DNA of 64,000 bases from Temnopleurus reevesii (lineage: Eukaryota > Echinodermata > Echinoidea > Temnopleuroida > Temnopleuridae), in assembly GCA_036244855.1 (NCBI GenBank), contig BQKZ01000732.1:46398-110397 (forward strand). The letters run 5' to 3'. The notes below the pieces were generated by a model. That model was not told where the DNA came from. It did no database searches and was given only the letters and a program-made list of their open reading frames with translations. This document shows, piece after piece, positions 21,901-36,900 of this stretch; within the stretch, counting starts at the first letter, position 1; every line of letters begins with the position of its first letter. A program made the position numbers and the translations under genes.

Positions 21901-24900
21901 ACGTTAGCTCTAAGGTCCGTTCCAGAAGGGTGTACCAACACAACGCTACTTGAATGGACCTTAGAGCTAACGTTGTGATCGGCACTCCCGTCTGGTTTGC
22001 TAAAGCTCCGTAATGCCACTTAAATGGGAACTTCACCCAGATATTTATGTGCTGTCATTGGATAAGAAAAATAACATGAACAAACTAAAACTTGAGCAAA
22101 ATCGAATAGCCATGAAAACATTATGAATTTTCTTAGTTTTTATTTTTATTAATGTGCATCCTTGAATTGGCAACTTTGGCATAATCTGTGATTGCGACAT
22201 GAACATGGGAACTACCCCAATCATTTTGTAGGCAAAATTTCACATCTTACTTTTTTTTTTATAAAGGAAACGTAGACAATGCTTTTTCTTTGAATTTGAT
22301 ATGGCCACATTAATATGCAAGCATTTTGAAAAGAATTGTGCAATTCCTCATTTAAAAAATGACATTGATCAATTTTGTTTTAATGGGGAGTTCAATATGC
22401 CATCACAGATTATGCCTAAGTTGCCAACTTAAAGGATGTCCATCACGAGTGGAGATGAAACTTAGAAAATCCATAACGTTTGAACCGATTATCCGATTTT
22501 GCCCAAATTTTCATGTTTGGTTTCATGTTTCTTCATAAACCATCAGCACATCAATATCTAGGGAGAAGTTACCCTTTAACCATGCTCAATATCATGACAG
22601 CAAATGACCCAATAGAGGGTTTCATCATGGAGTCAAATTTTATGCACACGTTTTTGTTAGGCGTTCAATGAGGAAATAGTCACATGTATGGAAAGAATGC
22701 TTGCTGCTAGGTCGGACAAGCTTCATTGTTTTTCCGAGTTAGTTAAAAAAAAATGCAAAGTGCATTCTGACTATTGAGAAGTAGGCTAGTTGTTGATAAT
22801 GATAATACTTACATTTATATATAGCGCCTTTTCCAAAGGATAAAAAAGCGATGCTTTGCCTAAGGATGGGTGAATACATAGTTCGTCTTAGGGCAAACAT
22901 GAATAAATGTAATTACATTATGAAAACCATATATTGATAACCCATTCTAACTTTGATTGAATAGTGAAATGTCTATATAACTGAAGGGGTAGCGGGTATT
23001 TGTTACAGCTTCAGTGAAATGCACAATATAACGAGGTTTGCATAAAGCTCTTCATTTCCTTATGAATGAAACCCGTCGAAACCTTCAACTAACACTTGCG
23101 TAACTTTCTTTATCGGTGGCAAAGATGTTACGTAACATCTTAAGAAAATGAAACTATTGTGGAAAATCTCAGGGACTTTCTGTTGGAATTGGAAGAGTTC
23201 TTCGCAAACATTAAAACGATTGTTGGTTCTAATTCTGTTTATCTGTTTGATGTTGAATACGAATGAATACTTTTGAAAGCGCTGTATAGAATCTGTAAAT
23301 GGAATTTTTTGAAAGAAATGTCCGAAACGCAGAAAGAATTTGCATAGCTTTGCAGCTTTGGGGTAGACTTCATGCTATGCAATTATTTTGCATCATGTTA
23401 ATTGAGAGAGGGTGGCCTTGTGCCCCATGGGATAACGAGCGTCTATATCCAGTTCAAATGATTTTCCAACAAAACGTTTTTTGAACCCTTTTGGTCAAGA
23501 TATTTGGACAATTCTATCTTAGGGGGTGTTGCTCAAAAGTTGCAATTGATCGCAAGTTGCAGTTGATCGGAACGCGCCAATCAAAATCATTGTTTCATGC
23601 GCGTCTTGTTAAATGCGNCATGTATTACAATATTGAATTATAATATCATTATTTCCTTATGATTGGGTTTTATAAGGGTTTGGTTCATTCATGGGGTTTG
23701 TTATCTCATACATTACATTATCTGAATCTCTATTTAGAGGGTAACGACAACACCGATCCAGTCATCACAGGATGCCCCAGCGACATCAGTTTATCAATCC
23801 CAGTCGGATCCACCGGTGTCGCTGTCACATGGACGGAGCCTGAAGCGACGGATAACTCTGGCAATGTCAATGTTGTATCCACCAATTCACCCGGAGACAC
23901 CTTTGGCATCGGGTCAACCCAAGTTTCTTACACATTTACTGACGATTCTGGGAATTTTGCCGTATGTTCATTTACAGTCACTGTGGCGGGTATGTTTATT
24001 CTCAATCATATAATTACATAATGGTATAATTTGTCTAACATTATGTTGTGTGAAATGAATATGCATTAACAAGATTATTTTTTTTTATTATTTTGGCAGC
24101 TTCTCCTTTTGACAGCTTCTCATTTTGATTTCAATTCATAATCTTTAATCCGTATTTGGTGAAGTAAGAAATATTATTAACCTTTCCATTTGATAAAAAA
24201 TTTCATATTTTAGACCATATGATTATGTTATATTATGTTTTATACATTAATCCAAATTCTGCATTTTGACAATTTCATTTTGGATAAACCTTTGTTCATT
24301 TGGCATTTATGGTTTGATATTTTATTTTGTGTCATTTTGAATACTAATTCTTATAGTCGTGCAATTATTTTGGGGTACAATTCTCATTTCATCTAACTCT
24401 CTAGCCACAACTGACAACGTCGACCCTGTAATCACTGGATGTCCTAGCGACATCAGTTTAGCTATCCCTATTGGTTCTACTGGTGTGTCTGTCACATGGA
24501 CTGAGCCCACAGCTACAGATAACTCGGGCAATGTCAATGTCGTGTCCACAAGTTCTCCTGGAGACGTTTTTGGCCTTGGAACTACCCAAGTTACTTATAC
24601 ATTTACCGATGGATCAGGAAACTTTGCTATCTGTTTGTTTACTGTTACTGTGGCGGGTATGTTTACAATACATTTAATTGTTCATTCATATTCACAAACA
24701 AATTATTTTCTGAGTCTTGTATTTGTTCATTTTTTTTTTTAACTTTTATGGCCTGCTATTGCCCACTATCCATAGCTATTTTTATGTATATCCTTAATCA
24801 GTAGCATAGACATTACAGCCATATTTGATGTGCATTCATATTCATTCATCATAATCATAATTGGTGTTTTATTAATATTTCCCTTACTCCATATTTCGTC

Positions 24901-27900
24901 CAGACATTGTCCACCAGTTTTTGTAGTATTAAGGTTCATTTTCATACTCAATCATTCCAATTGTAAAGTCATTTTTTCTCAATTCTGGAACCTCAAAGCC
25001 TAAAATATGTGAGAAATTATATGACATCATGAATTTCATTATAAAGTATTTTTGCACTAAATGGTCAAAAGGAGAGCAAATATGTCTTTCCTAGTTTCCT
25101 ACTCCCAATTCCTCTTAGTTGCAATCTGAGGGACCAAATCTGTACAGGAAATTCCACAGGGTAGCTTACTTGCCCCTTTATTACAATGCACGGATCAAAT
25201 TCTTTTTCTCGGTAGGTTTCTCTCATAGTGTTGATCATACCTCTGAACATACAATCATGAAACTTTCTCTATGTAATACATATAGCCTCCACTGATAACA
25301 CCGATCCAGTCATCAGCAACTGCCCAGAGAGTTTCACTGTCAATGCCGGTAGCAATAGTTTTGTCTTTGTGACCTGGGCTACCCCAACGGCCACTGACGA
25401 TTCTGGAACAGTGACGCAGGTCTCTGGGCCATCGTCCAACAGTGGCTTCTATCCTGCGGGGAGTGTCAATGAGGTCACTTACGTGTTTCAAGATGCTTTT
25501 GGCAATGAGGCGCAGTGTAGCTTCACAGTAACCGTTGCTGGTACGTCTTGCCCTACCCCCATGGTCTGGGAAGTGTCGTTTGTCTGACCTAACCCATTCA
25601 GGACAATATAGCACATTGTGTGTTTTGGTTTATTTATTCGTTTAAAACGGTTTAAAATCGCAATATCTTTCGCGGCCTAATGGCCGAATTGCAGAAAAAT
25701 AACTTATGCGGGGCTCTTAAAATACGCCAGATGCATGAGCAGAAAGACAAAAAAATCTGCACCAAATTTGACCATTACTATTGTGATACAGTTTGCCATT
25801 GGTCATAGAGAATTCTTTAAGTGAAAATGATTACTAAAGTTGTCACATATCCTTAAGTTGTAACACATGAAAATTAGAAAATCCATAGTTTCCGTGCAAA
25901 TAGGCAAGTTTTGATCTTTTAACACATTTTGGCAGTGAAGATGCAATTTGGTAACATGCAATTGGAATGTTTTCAAAAGACAATTGAAAAATTTAGTGTT
26001 GCCAATTTAGGAAAGGAATAGTGATTGAATTTGTTGCAAAGTAATTCCTGTCCTGAATGGGTTAAAGACGATATTAGTGATCAGCGCTGTCTTTGCCTGC
26101 ACTATATGCACAGCTGCTAATTGGTTAAAAAAAAAGTTTTAGTGGAAGAAGCATACCAAGTTCATTTAACATGAGCATGCTAATGCCAAATGATTACAAC
26201 AAATTACATGATTGATATAAAAGATAAAATGGACATATAGGCCGAGATGCCAATGTTTTCATAAGTGAAGTGGTTGGGTTTTAACTGGATTTCCAAATGC
26301 TGGATTAAATATTCCATAAGAATATATTGTGGACAAGTTCATGGTATTTTCATTGTATTTGCCTGAAGTTGCTTATCTAAACACATAACATCCTAATTTT
26401 AATAGTCTACATAGAAATGTTCTTTTTTTTTTAAAATTTCATCTGTGATTTTTTGTCATTTTGCCTACAAGTCCATCATACTAATTCTGTCATTGCTCAT
26501 TCCATTTTACATTATCATCCCATCAAATTATTTTTATAGCCACCGTGGACAACATCGACCCAGTAATCACTGGATGTCCTAGCGACATCAGTGTAGCTAT
26601 CCCAATAAGTTCTACTGGTGTGTCTGTCACATGGACTGAGCCCACAGCTACAGATAACTCTGGGACGGTCAATGTCGTGTCCACAAGTTCTCCTGGGGAC
26701 ACCTTTGGTGTTGGAACGACCCAAGTTTCCTACACATTTACCGATGGATCAGGAAACTTTGCTATCTGTTCATTCACTGTTACTGTTGCTGGTATGTTGT
26801 TTTGCTGCATGCTTGAATGTAGTACATCTTTGTGAAGTGTGTTTGCCCCATCCTCTCTGCGCTTGTGCTTTTTGTACTATTGCATGAACATTCATCCTAT
26901 ATTCACCTTTTTTTAGCTAGTAAAATCTTTTTGCTCCCTATGATTTAAGATATAATTACAATTGCAAATTGCTCCATTTTGTACAGCATAGGTGATGTAA
27001 TTCCCTCCTATAAAAAGGTCTCCACTATAACATAAGTTAACTTTTTGACAATTACACTTATAAACTTTCCTATAACTGATTCAAAACTGATTGTAATATG
27101 ATATTGCGGATGGCTAGACAATATATATGTAACTATAACTGGCTGCGTAGGAATCTTCTAAATTGACTTAACAGGAATACATATTGGAAAACCTGAATGG
27201 CACTGTTTTACTGTGCAATGCTCTTAATAACAACAACACAGCCAATTATGATAATGTGTTAACTCACATCATGCATCATTTTGAGGGATTACTAAATTCA
27301 ACTTGTTTTTATCATTTTGCATCATTCATTGTTGATTTTATTAATACTCATTATGTTCCATCATTCATATCTTAATCAATCTAGCCACAACTGACAACAT
27401 CGACCCAGTCATTACTGGATGTCCTAGCGACATCAGTTTAGCTATCCCCATTGGTTCTACTGGTGTGTCTGTCACATGGACTGAGCCCACAGCTACAGAT
27501 AACTCGGGCAATGTCAATGTTGTGTCCACAAGTTCTCCTGGAGACGTTTTTGGTGTTGGAACAACCCAAGTTGCTTACACATTTACCGATGGATCAGGAA
27601 ACTTTGCTATCTGTTCATTTACTGTTACTGTGGCGGGTATGTGTAATCTGTAACCCTTTGGAACACCTTGCTCATAGTGATATTTTAAGCTGTCCCTTTA
27701 ATATGGAATGTAATATCTTATGGTTATAACCAGGGGTGTGGCTGCGGACGCAGTCTCAATAGCTTGCAGAATTCCAATAGGTGGGTTTACTTATATATTC
27801 AAATTTATGTGCGTTTAACGTAGTTACGTGGTATTCAATAGACCGGTTGATAACAATAAGACTACAATAATTGGAATCCAGTTTGCATACATTACTTGTT

Positions 27901-30900
27901 GCTATATCGGACAAGCCTCAGGAAAGCTTTCGGGTTGTCAAGAACAACCTTTGTGTTAGAGGTATGCATAAAATTTGAATCTATTAGTAAACCCGCCTAT
28001 TTGAAAGTGAAAACAAAGAATTTGCTCGTGGAGCAATAGTTGGCACAAAAAGTTCTTTGACCAACTCTCCACCCTCCAAATTCCTGGTTATGGGTTTGAA
28101 TTTTTTGGTCCTATGCCATTGATAAAGAGATTAATACCATCAATTAACAGAATGGAAATATTTTAACATTGCTCACATAATTTACACGAGTGGCACTTGC
28201 CACAATATTTGCTTTAATGTGCGAAGCTTAATCAAAATAATTGACTGCATCAACATAAGATAACAGATGTGTTTAAATGTGATTTATAAAAAATGCATTC
28301 ACTTTCATGTTCCCCGTTCTATTCATTGATCCAAGAATAGAATTTTGAATAGTTCATTGTTTATACTAAATTACATATTCAGTTGCATTAATTGTCTTAT
28401 CTTATATTATTTTTTTCATTTTTTGGGGTCATCTCATCTTCATAAACATTCCATTATTTCAAATCATCCTAATCTAGCCACAACTGACAACATCGACCCT
28501 GTAATCACTGGATGTCCTAGCGACATCAGTATAGCTATCCCCGTTGGTTCTACTGGTGTGTCTGTCACATGGACTGAGCCCACTGCTACAGATAACTCGG
28601 GCAATGTCAATGTCGTGTCCACAAGTTCTCCTGGAGATGTTTTTGGTGTTGGAACAACCCAAGTTGCTTACACATTTACCGATGGATCAGGAAACTTTGC
28701 TATCTGTTCATTTACTGTTACAGTGGCGGGTATGTTTTAACTCCCATATTTTGCTTTGACTAACTAATTTACTGGAGACCAACTGGTCTGAAAGAAATTC
28801 AAAGCTGGAGAGTGCATATTCATTCTCCAAATGCTTGAGATATATGTAGTATATTCACAATCTTGTGTTACTAAATCATGATCAGGAGCATAAATATATG
28901 AAGATATATATAGCATAGATGCGCCTCCTTTGGATCCATTTGGCATTAGACAGTTGCTGGCAAAGCCAAGACAATGATTAACAGAACTAATGCTATTTTT
29001 AATATTTACATGAACATTTTTTTTATTCAAGTTTTTTTCAAGGGCTAAATAAATTCATGAATTGACTGTGGCTTACATTCTCATTCCCCCCTTGTGAGTT
29101 AAAAAACCTAACGCAAAACCTCATCAATCTAATGGTTGTGGAACATCTGGGATTATTTCATTTCTTTTAATTTTTTTTTTTTTACATTAATTGATTATTG
29201 TATTTGAATTGGTATAACTTGTATTATCAGTGGGTGCTGTGTTATTTTTATATGTTTTATCATCCACACCGTATCCATGTAGCCACAACTGACAATATCG
29301 ACCCTGTAATCACTGGATGTCCTAGCGACATCAGTGTAGCTATCCCCATTGGTTCTACTGGTGTGTCTGTCACATGGACTGAGCCCACAGCTACAGATAA
29401 CTCTGGGCCGGTCAATGTTGTGTCCACAAGTTCTCCTGGAGATGTTTTTGGTGTTGGAACAACCCAAGTTGCTTACACATTTACCGATGGATCAGGAAAC
29501 TTTGCTATCTGTTCATTTACTGTTACTGTGGCGGGTATGTTTAAATTCTAACTTCCATACAGTACATTTATGATTTGTTTACATTTCTTTTCATAACAAT
29601 GAATGTTTAAAGTGTTTCCAATGACTTTGATAATAAAATCATTGATTTGTTTTTTTTCTCCACAATATGGGATGCTGGTTAACATTCAAAATGAACATTT
29701 GAAAAAAATGGTATTTTGGGTCATCTTAATTTTACCTAAAATCTAAAAATATTGTGTAATATTCAGTAACATGAAATTTAATGACAATTTTATTCAAATC
29801 CATCCGTTCAAACTCATTAATGCATATCCTTATGATAAGATTGACACTTATATGACACATAGTGTTGATAGTGTCGTTAAACCCTAATCAATCAATCAAA
29901 TCCATCCACATCCCTGTAAGCGATTCTGTAATCAGATTTATTCACCAAATTGGAGATTAATTTTTGTCTTCATGTTATCATTTACATTCCCTCATCCACT
30001 TCATCTAATTTTAGCCACTACCGATAACATCAACCCCGTCATTACTGGATGTCCTAGCGACATTAGCGTCTCTGTTCCATTCGGATCAACCCAGGTGTCT
30101 GTGACATGGACTGAGCCCACAGCTACAGATAACTCTGGGCCAGTCAATGTCGTGTCCAACGGTTCTCCCGGAGATGTATTTGATGTCGGAACAACCCAAG
30201 TTTCTTACACATTTACCGATGGCTCGGGCAACTTTGCTGTGTGTTCATTTACCGTAACTGTAACTGGTATGTTTTGTTGCAATTTAACAATCATGTTTTG
30301 TTTTGAAAATATTCTTTTCGGTTTTGCTTATGAGTTTGGTACTTGGGTGGTGAATTGATAGAAGTGAAGTTGTTAAACTAATACCAACATTTCTAAACAT
30401 TATAATCATATTCGATTATTCGTATTTGATTACTGAAAAGACTTTGGGTGATGGAATTTACTTTTTTATTTCTCCACAGGTAAAGATTCAGATTTGCAAT
30501 ATTGATATTTTAATTTTTCTTAACCATTTTCCATTTCATTCAGATGTACCAGATTCAGGCCCGAACTGACTATCAACTCTTCTTTCTTACAATTTTGAAT
30601 TCTGTTTTATGTCTGCATTTTGTTTGAATTTTCTGTAAATTGTTTTCTGAGCTTAGGAAGAAAAGGAATGCTTAATAATGACAAAAAGCAGTTAAGACTG
30701 AAGATTATTACAAATTTCTAGTTTGATTTATGAAAATATTTTTTTAGAAGTAGTTAATTACAGTAAGATACAGAAATGTATTTATTGATAAAGAAAACAA
30801 TTGAAATACAAATGTTATATTTAGGTATGATTTTGAAATTTGACCAGATTAAATAATCTGTTACGTGAATCTGATTTAAAAGTCTGAATTGAAAACGCAT

Positions 30901-33900
30901 CTGATACTGTTTTTTTCCTTTTATTGTAATTAGATAAATGGAGACATGTACAAATTATGTTACTGAATTTATTTTTATGCCACAACACATATTTGTTAAT
31001 TTGTTTGTGAATGATTTAAATGTAATCTTTCATTGAAAGAAGAAAACAATTTTCCCCTTTAAGAGAATATTTCTAAACATGTCAGATCACACATTCAAAT
31101 TATTAGTTTTTGTCTCTCATTTGGGCAAAATTTTGCCCCTTAGCAAAATGATATTCTGAATTATAACACCTAAGAATATCTTGAGAACCTGAAAGTTCTG
31201 ATATTCAATAAAGATTTAAGATATAGAAGTATTACACTTACTGGCGCATATCTATGAAATTTAGATTTGTGAACACATTTAGTTCTTACCTGAAGATATT
31301 GCTCTTACCAGTTTTAAATAAATTCTAATTAAAGCTCACCAGGTTTTAAAACCTATATCCATACTGTGTAGAGATTTTTCTTTAGTTCAAAATACACTTT
31401 TTTCACAATGAATTCCATTGCAAAATTGTGTTGATGGTGTCGTTAAAACGTAAGCAATCAATCAATCCACTGTAAAATTGAAATTTCTGATGGAAGTTAT
31501 GATCTAAAGAAGTGATTTGCTACCTCAATTAGTATCTGCAATCACTCTTTTTCCAAATCTTTGATCAATATTAGCCTCTATTGACAACACCGACCCAGTC
31601 GTTGTCAGCTGCCCAGAGAGCTTCTCTGTCGACGCTGGCAACAATGCTTTCGTCTTCGTCTTCTGGGATGAACCTGTGGTCACGGACGATTCTAATATAG
31701 TCACGCAAATCGCTGGACCGTCCTCAAACAACGGTTTCTACCCTGCTGGCACTGTCAATACGGTCACCTACAGGTTTGCAGATGCTGCCGGCAATGAGGC
31801 CTCGTGTATCTTCGATATAACTGTTGTAGGTTGGTAATATTGTGCAATTTATTCAATTTGGCTCCTCCACATGCGGGTTACTTCTGTTCGATGTTGAATA
31901 AGAGAAACACATTTATTGGCCCAAACTGTAGAATGTGATGGTGCGGCTCTCCAATGTTCACATTTGCTATTTTAAGAGATTTTGTGAAATAGCACCAATA
32001 TTTGCTGTTCAATTATCCTGCTTTATTTGCAATTTTACCATTTTGATGGTACTGTTTGTTACCATGGATTATTAAGTGAATTGGAAGAATAAACATTCTA
32101 TGCACACAGTGACCCACTATTCACCAAGTGACCATAAACAAAATAATTGTATTCCAATAGAATAAATGTAGAAAGCATCCAGTAGCTGTTTCTAGGTTGG
32201 TAAATCTAAAATTTTTATCTAACCTACCAACGTTAATGTATGCAAGTGTACATTGTTCTCTCATAGTTTGACAACTGAATACATAAGTCGTCTAGGAGCA
32301 AACATGAATATTTTGAATATATTACAAAATTGGTCTATTAGAATAGGCAAATTGCTGTGAATGATGAAAATAACAAAGTACAATTTGTTCGAAAAGAGAT
32401 TAGTTCCGAGTTGCCAGTTTGAGTCAGAAAAAGGCATGACTTGGTCATAAAATAATTCCTTTCCTCAATATTCACAGCCTCTGTTGACAACACTGACCCA
32501 GTAATTACAGGTTGCCCTAGCAACATTGTAGTTCAGACAACTCTCGATGGTGCAGCGGTCTCAGTCACTTGGACCGAGCCTACTGCCACTGATGATAGTG
32601 GAGTAGCCGTCTCTGTCAACCAGAATGCCAATCCTGGAGATGCTTTCAATGTTGGAACGTTCCTTGTGACCTATGTCTTCACCGATGAGGCTGGCAACAA
32701 CGCGATCTGCTCCTTTGAAATCACCGTGGCGGGTGAGTTTCTTACGTTTTTGTTTACGTTACGATGGAATCATACATATAAATTTGCTGCAATGTTTGCA
32801 TCCTGTGTTTTTCTTTTACAGCAAAGGACGGATGGTCTCATGATGACTAGGAAATATGAATTTATTGATTGTGATGGGTGTGTTGTGTATTTGATGTTTG
32901 ATATAGTTATTGTCAAATCTATATTACCATATGAATATTACATACTAATCTTTGCACAAAATTTGAATTTCATCATCTTCTTATCATTTCCAAGTTGGTT
33001 TTCATATTTTGTGTAGAATAACTTCATGTTTTTTGCAAGATGTATACTTTGTTTTTGGATTGGCACTGCTTGCATGATAACATTTTACACAAATATTTTA
33101 GTATTCCTAATAATTCACATTCTTTGCATTATAATATAGCCACTGTTGATGTCACTGCACCTGTTATTAGTGACTGTCCCTCGGACATTACCGTCCAGAC
33201 AACATTGGGTGGTACAGCGGTAGCACTAACATGGACTGAACCAACAGCTATTGATGATTCTGGATCCGTTAATGTGGTGTCTTCAGCCAATCCTGGGGAT
33301 TCGTTCCCAGTTGGAACTACCATCGTTGTTTATACTTTTAGTGACAACTCTGGAAATTCTGCTGTGTGTTCATTCACTGTTACCGTTGAGGGTATGTGTA
33401 TTTTAATCCCACAATAATAATTAACCTCTTGCAATTAATTGGAAGTAAAAATCATGACAGAGCGGAAACTAATCACTATACAAAGTTGTTTGGGTATCAA
33501 ACTGGAATTCTCTAATTGTGCAACTTATTAGTTAAAAAAAGGCTTAACCACGCTACAGTCGTCCTGCCAGAATATTTCATGAGAAAGTGTGACTCATTTG
33601 CTTTAGTTCTCTTTGAATTTCATAGAAAACCCTTGAAAATTTATAAGAATTATACACCTTTTTATGGCTATCTATAAAACCAGGGTTATTCTAAATTTAG
33701 ATTAAAGACTCTTCATAGGTTTAAACCCCATTCGTACCACCAAATTGTAATATTTACATACTACCAAACTGTAATACTACCATACTGCCAATTGTGATAT
33801 TACCATACTATCAAATTGTAGTATTGGCATACTATCAAATTGTAATATTACCATACTATCAAATTGTAGTATTGCCATACTATCAAGTTGTAATATTTCC

Positions 33901-36900
33901 ATACTACCAAATGGTAATATTACCATACTACCAATTGTAATATTACCATACTATCAAATTGTAATATTATCATACTATCAAATTGTGATATTACCAGACT
34001 ACCAAATTGTGATATTACCATACTACCATATTGTGATTTTACCACACTATCAAATTTTGATATTACCATTCTACAAGACTGTAATATTACCCTACTATCA
34101 AATCATATTGCCGTACTTCCAAATTGTAATGCCACTGCAGTGATTTATGCACTACTAACAAAGGTTTTTAACATGTAATTTGTGTTTCTAACATTAATCC
34201 AGCCACTGTTGATGTCACTGCACCTGTTATTAGTGACTGTCCCTCGGACATTACCGTCCAGACAACATTGGGTGGTACAGCGGTAGCACTAACATGGACT
34301 GAACCAACAGCTATAGATGATTCTGGATCCGTTAATGTGGTGTCTTCAGCCAATCCTGGGGATTCGTTCCCAGTTGGAACCACCATTGTTGTTTATACTT
34401 TTAGTGACAACTCTGGAAATTCTGCTGTATGTTCATTCACTGTTACCGTTGAGGGTATGTGTATTCTAACCGCACAATGATAATCGACCTCTTGAAATTA
34501 ATCACAAGCAAAAATCATGACAGAACTGAAATTGATCAGTGTACAATTTGTATTGGTGTCAAACCGGAATGCTCTGAAGGAATAAATAAAATTGATTGAA
34601 ATTGCCAAAGTTTGTCAAAGAGAACTTAATTGTTCAATTTGTTATAAATAATATTTAACCACGCTGCTATCATCCTGCCAGAATGTTTCATGAGCAAATA
34701 TGACACATTTGATTTCTCTTCGAGTTCCACAGAAAACCCTTGAAAAATGATAAAGACTTTACACCTTTTTATTTATCTCTTAAACCAGGGTTATTCTAAA
34801 TTTACTTAAGAGACTCTTCATTAATTTAAACCCCATTCATACCACCTAATTGTAATATTACCATATACCAAATTATATTATTACCATACTACTAAATTGT
34901 TATATTAACATACTACTAAATTGTGATATTATCATACTATTAAATTGTAATATTACCATGCTACCAAAAGTGATGTTACCATACTACCAAATTGTGATAT
35001 TACCATACAACCAAATTGTGATATTACCATAACACCAAATTTCGATTTTACCATACTACCAAATTGTGATGTTACCATACTACCAAACTGTAATAGTACC
35101 ATACTCCCAAATAGTAATGTTACTATACTACCAAATTGTAATGACACTGAACGGACTTATGCACTACTAACAAAACAAGGTTTCTAACATCTAATACTTA
35201 TTTCTAACATTAATCCAGCCACTGTTGATGTCACTGCACCTGTTATTAGTGACTGTCCCTCGGACATTACCGTCCAGACAACATTGGGTGGTACAGCGGT
35301 AGCACTAACATGGACTGAACCAACAGCTATTGATGATTCTGGATCCGTTAATGTGGTGTCTTCAGCCAATCCTGGGGATTCGTTCCCAGTTGGAACTTCC
35401 TTTGTTGTTTATACTTTTAGCGACAACTCTGGAAATTCTGCTGTGTGTTCATTCACTGTTACCGTTGAGGGTATGTGTATTCTAACCACACAATGATAAT
35501 CAACCTCTTTAAATTAATCACAAGTAAAAATCATGACAGAATCGAAATTAATCAGTGTACAATTTTGTATGGGTATCAAACCGGAATGCTCTGAAGGAAT
35601 AAAGAAAATGGATTGAAATTGCCAAAGTTTGTCAAAGAGAACTTAATTGTTGAATTTATTATAAAAATATACTTGACCACGTTGCAATCATCCTGCCAGA
35701 ATGTTTCATGAGCAAATACGACACATTTGCTTTCTCTTCGAGTTCCACAGAAAACCCTTGAAAAATTATAAAGACTATGCACTTTTTTATGGCTATCTCT
35801 TTAACAAGGGTTATGCTAAATCTATATTAGAGACTCTTCATAGGTTTAAACCCCATTTGTACTATCAAATTGGAACATACTGTACTACCAAATTGTGAGA
35901 TTACCATACTACCAAATTGTGAGATTGCCATACTACCAAATGATATTACCGTACTACCAAATGATAATATTACCGCACTACCAAATGATATTACCGTACT
36001 ACCAAATGATAATATTACTGTACTACCGAATGGTTATATTACCATACTACCAAATTGTAAAAGTACCATACTACCAAATTGTAATGTTTTTGTTTTACCG
36101 AATTGTAATGTCACCGCACTGACTAATGCACTACTTACAAAAGAAGGTTTCTAACATGTAATTTTTGTTTCTAACATTAATCCAGCCACTGTTGATGTCA
36201 CTGCACCTGTTATTAGTGACTGTCCCTCGGACATTACCGTCCAGACAACATTGGGTGGTACAGCGGTAGCACTAACATGGACTGAACCAACAGCTATTGA
36301 TGATTCTGGATCCGTTAATGTGGTGTCATCAGCCAATCCTGGGGATTCGTTCCCAGTTGGAACCACGATCGTTGTTTATACTTTTAGTGACAACTCTGGA
36401 AATTCTGCTGTGTGTTCATTCACTGTAACGGTTCAGGGTATGTGTATTCTAACACCATGTCATCACTTTGTAAAATAAGGTTTTTTTTGCACTTAATTAC
36501 CTTATAAAGATAACCAAAACCATGTTTTTAGATTTGAAATTAGTTTTCTAGCATACGATTTGAAAAAATATTGAACCAAAAATTACTGAATTGTTAAAGC
36601 ATTTATTCAGACCTGCATTATTATTAGAACACTAAACTTAACATATTTCTATGTTTTCATATAAATGATGTATAAAAACTGATTTTCTAAAAACACTAAT
36701 GATAAATAAGGGTTTCTAACATCTAATACCTTTTTCTAACATTAATCCAGCCACTGTTGATGTCACTGCACCTGTTATTAGTGACTGTCCCTTGGACATT
36801 ACCGTCCAGACAACATTGGGTGGTACAGCGGTAGCACTAACGTGGACTGAACCAACAGCTATGGATGGTTCTGGATCCGTTAATGTGGTGTCTTCAGCCA

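Larger units (their letters stand above)
18980..23737. other. Intron 1 of gene B
   Basis: A 4.8 kb intron between the signal exon and the first HYR exon. It holds a GA/G-rich microsatellite (19348-19421), three foldback elements (20687-20814, 21862-22012 and 22090-22512), an ATAAT-headed repeat near 22797 and a truncated R1 element ending at an N (23522-23618). I see no coding exon in it. Confidence 0.65.

Noticed and set aside
33728..36115. CRISPR-like regular repeats
   Set aside because: The 24-base units are directly adjacent with no spacers, vary in sequence and lie in introns of a eukaryotic gene. They are minisatellites.
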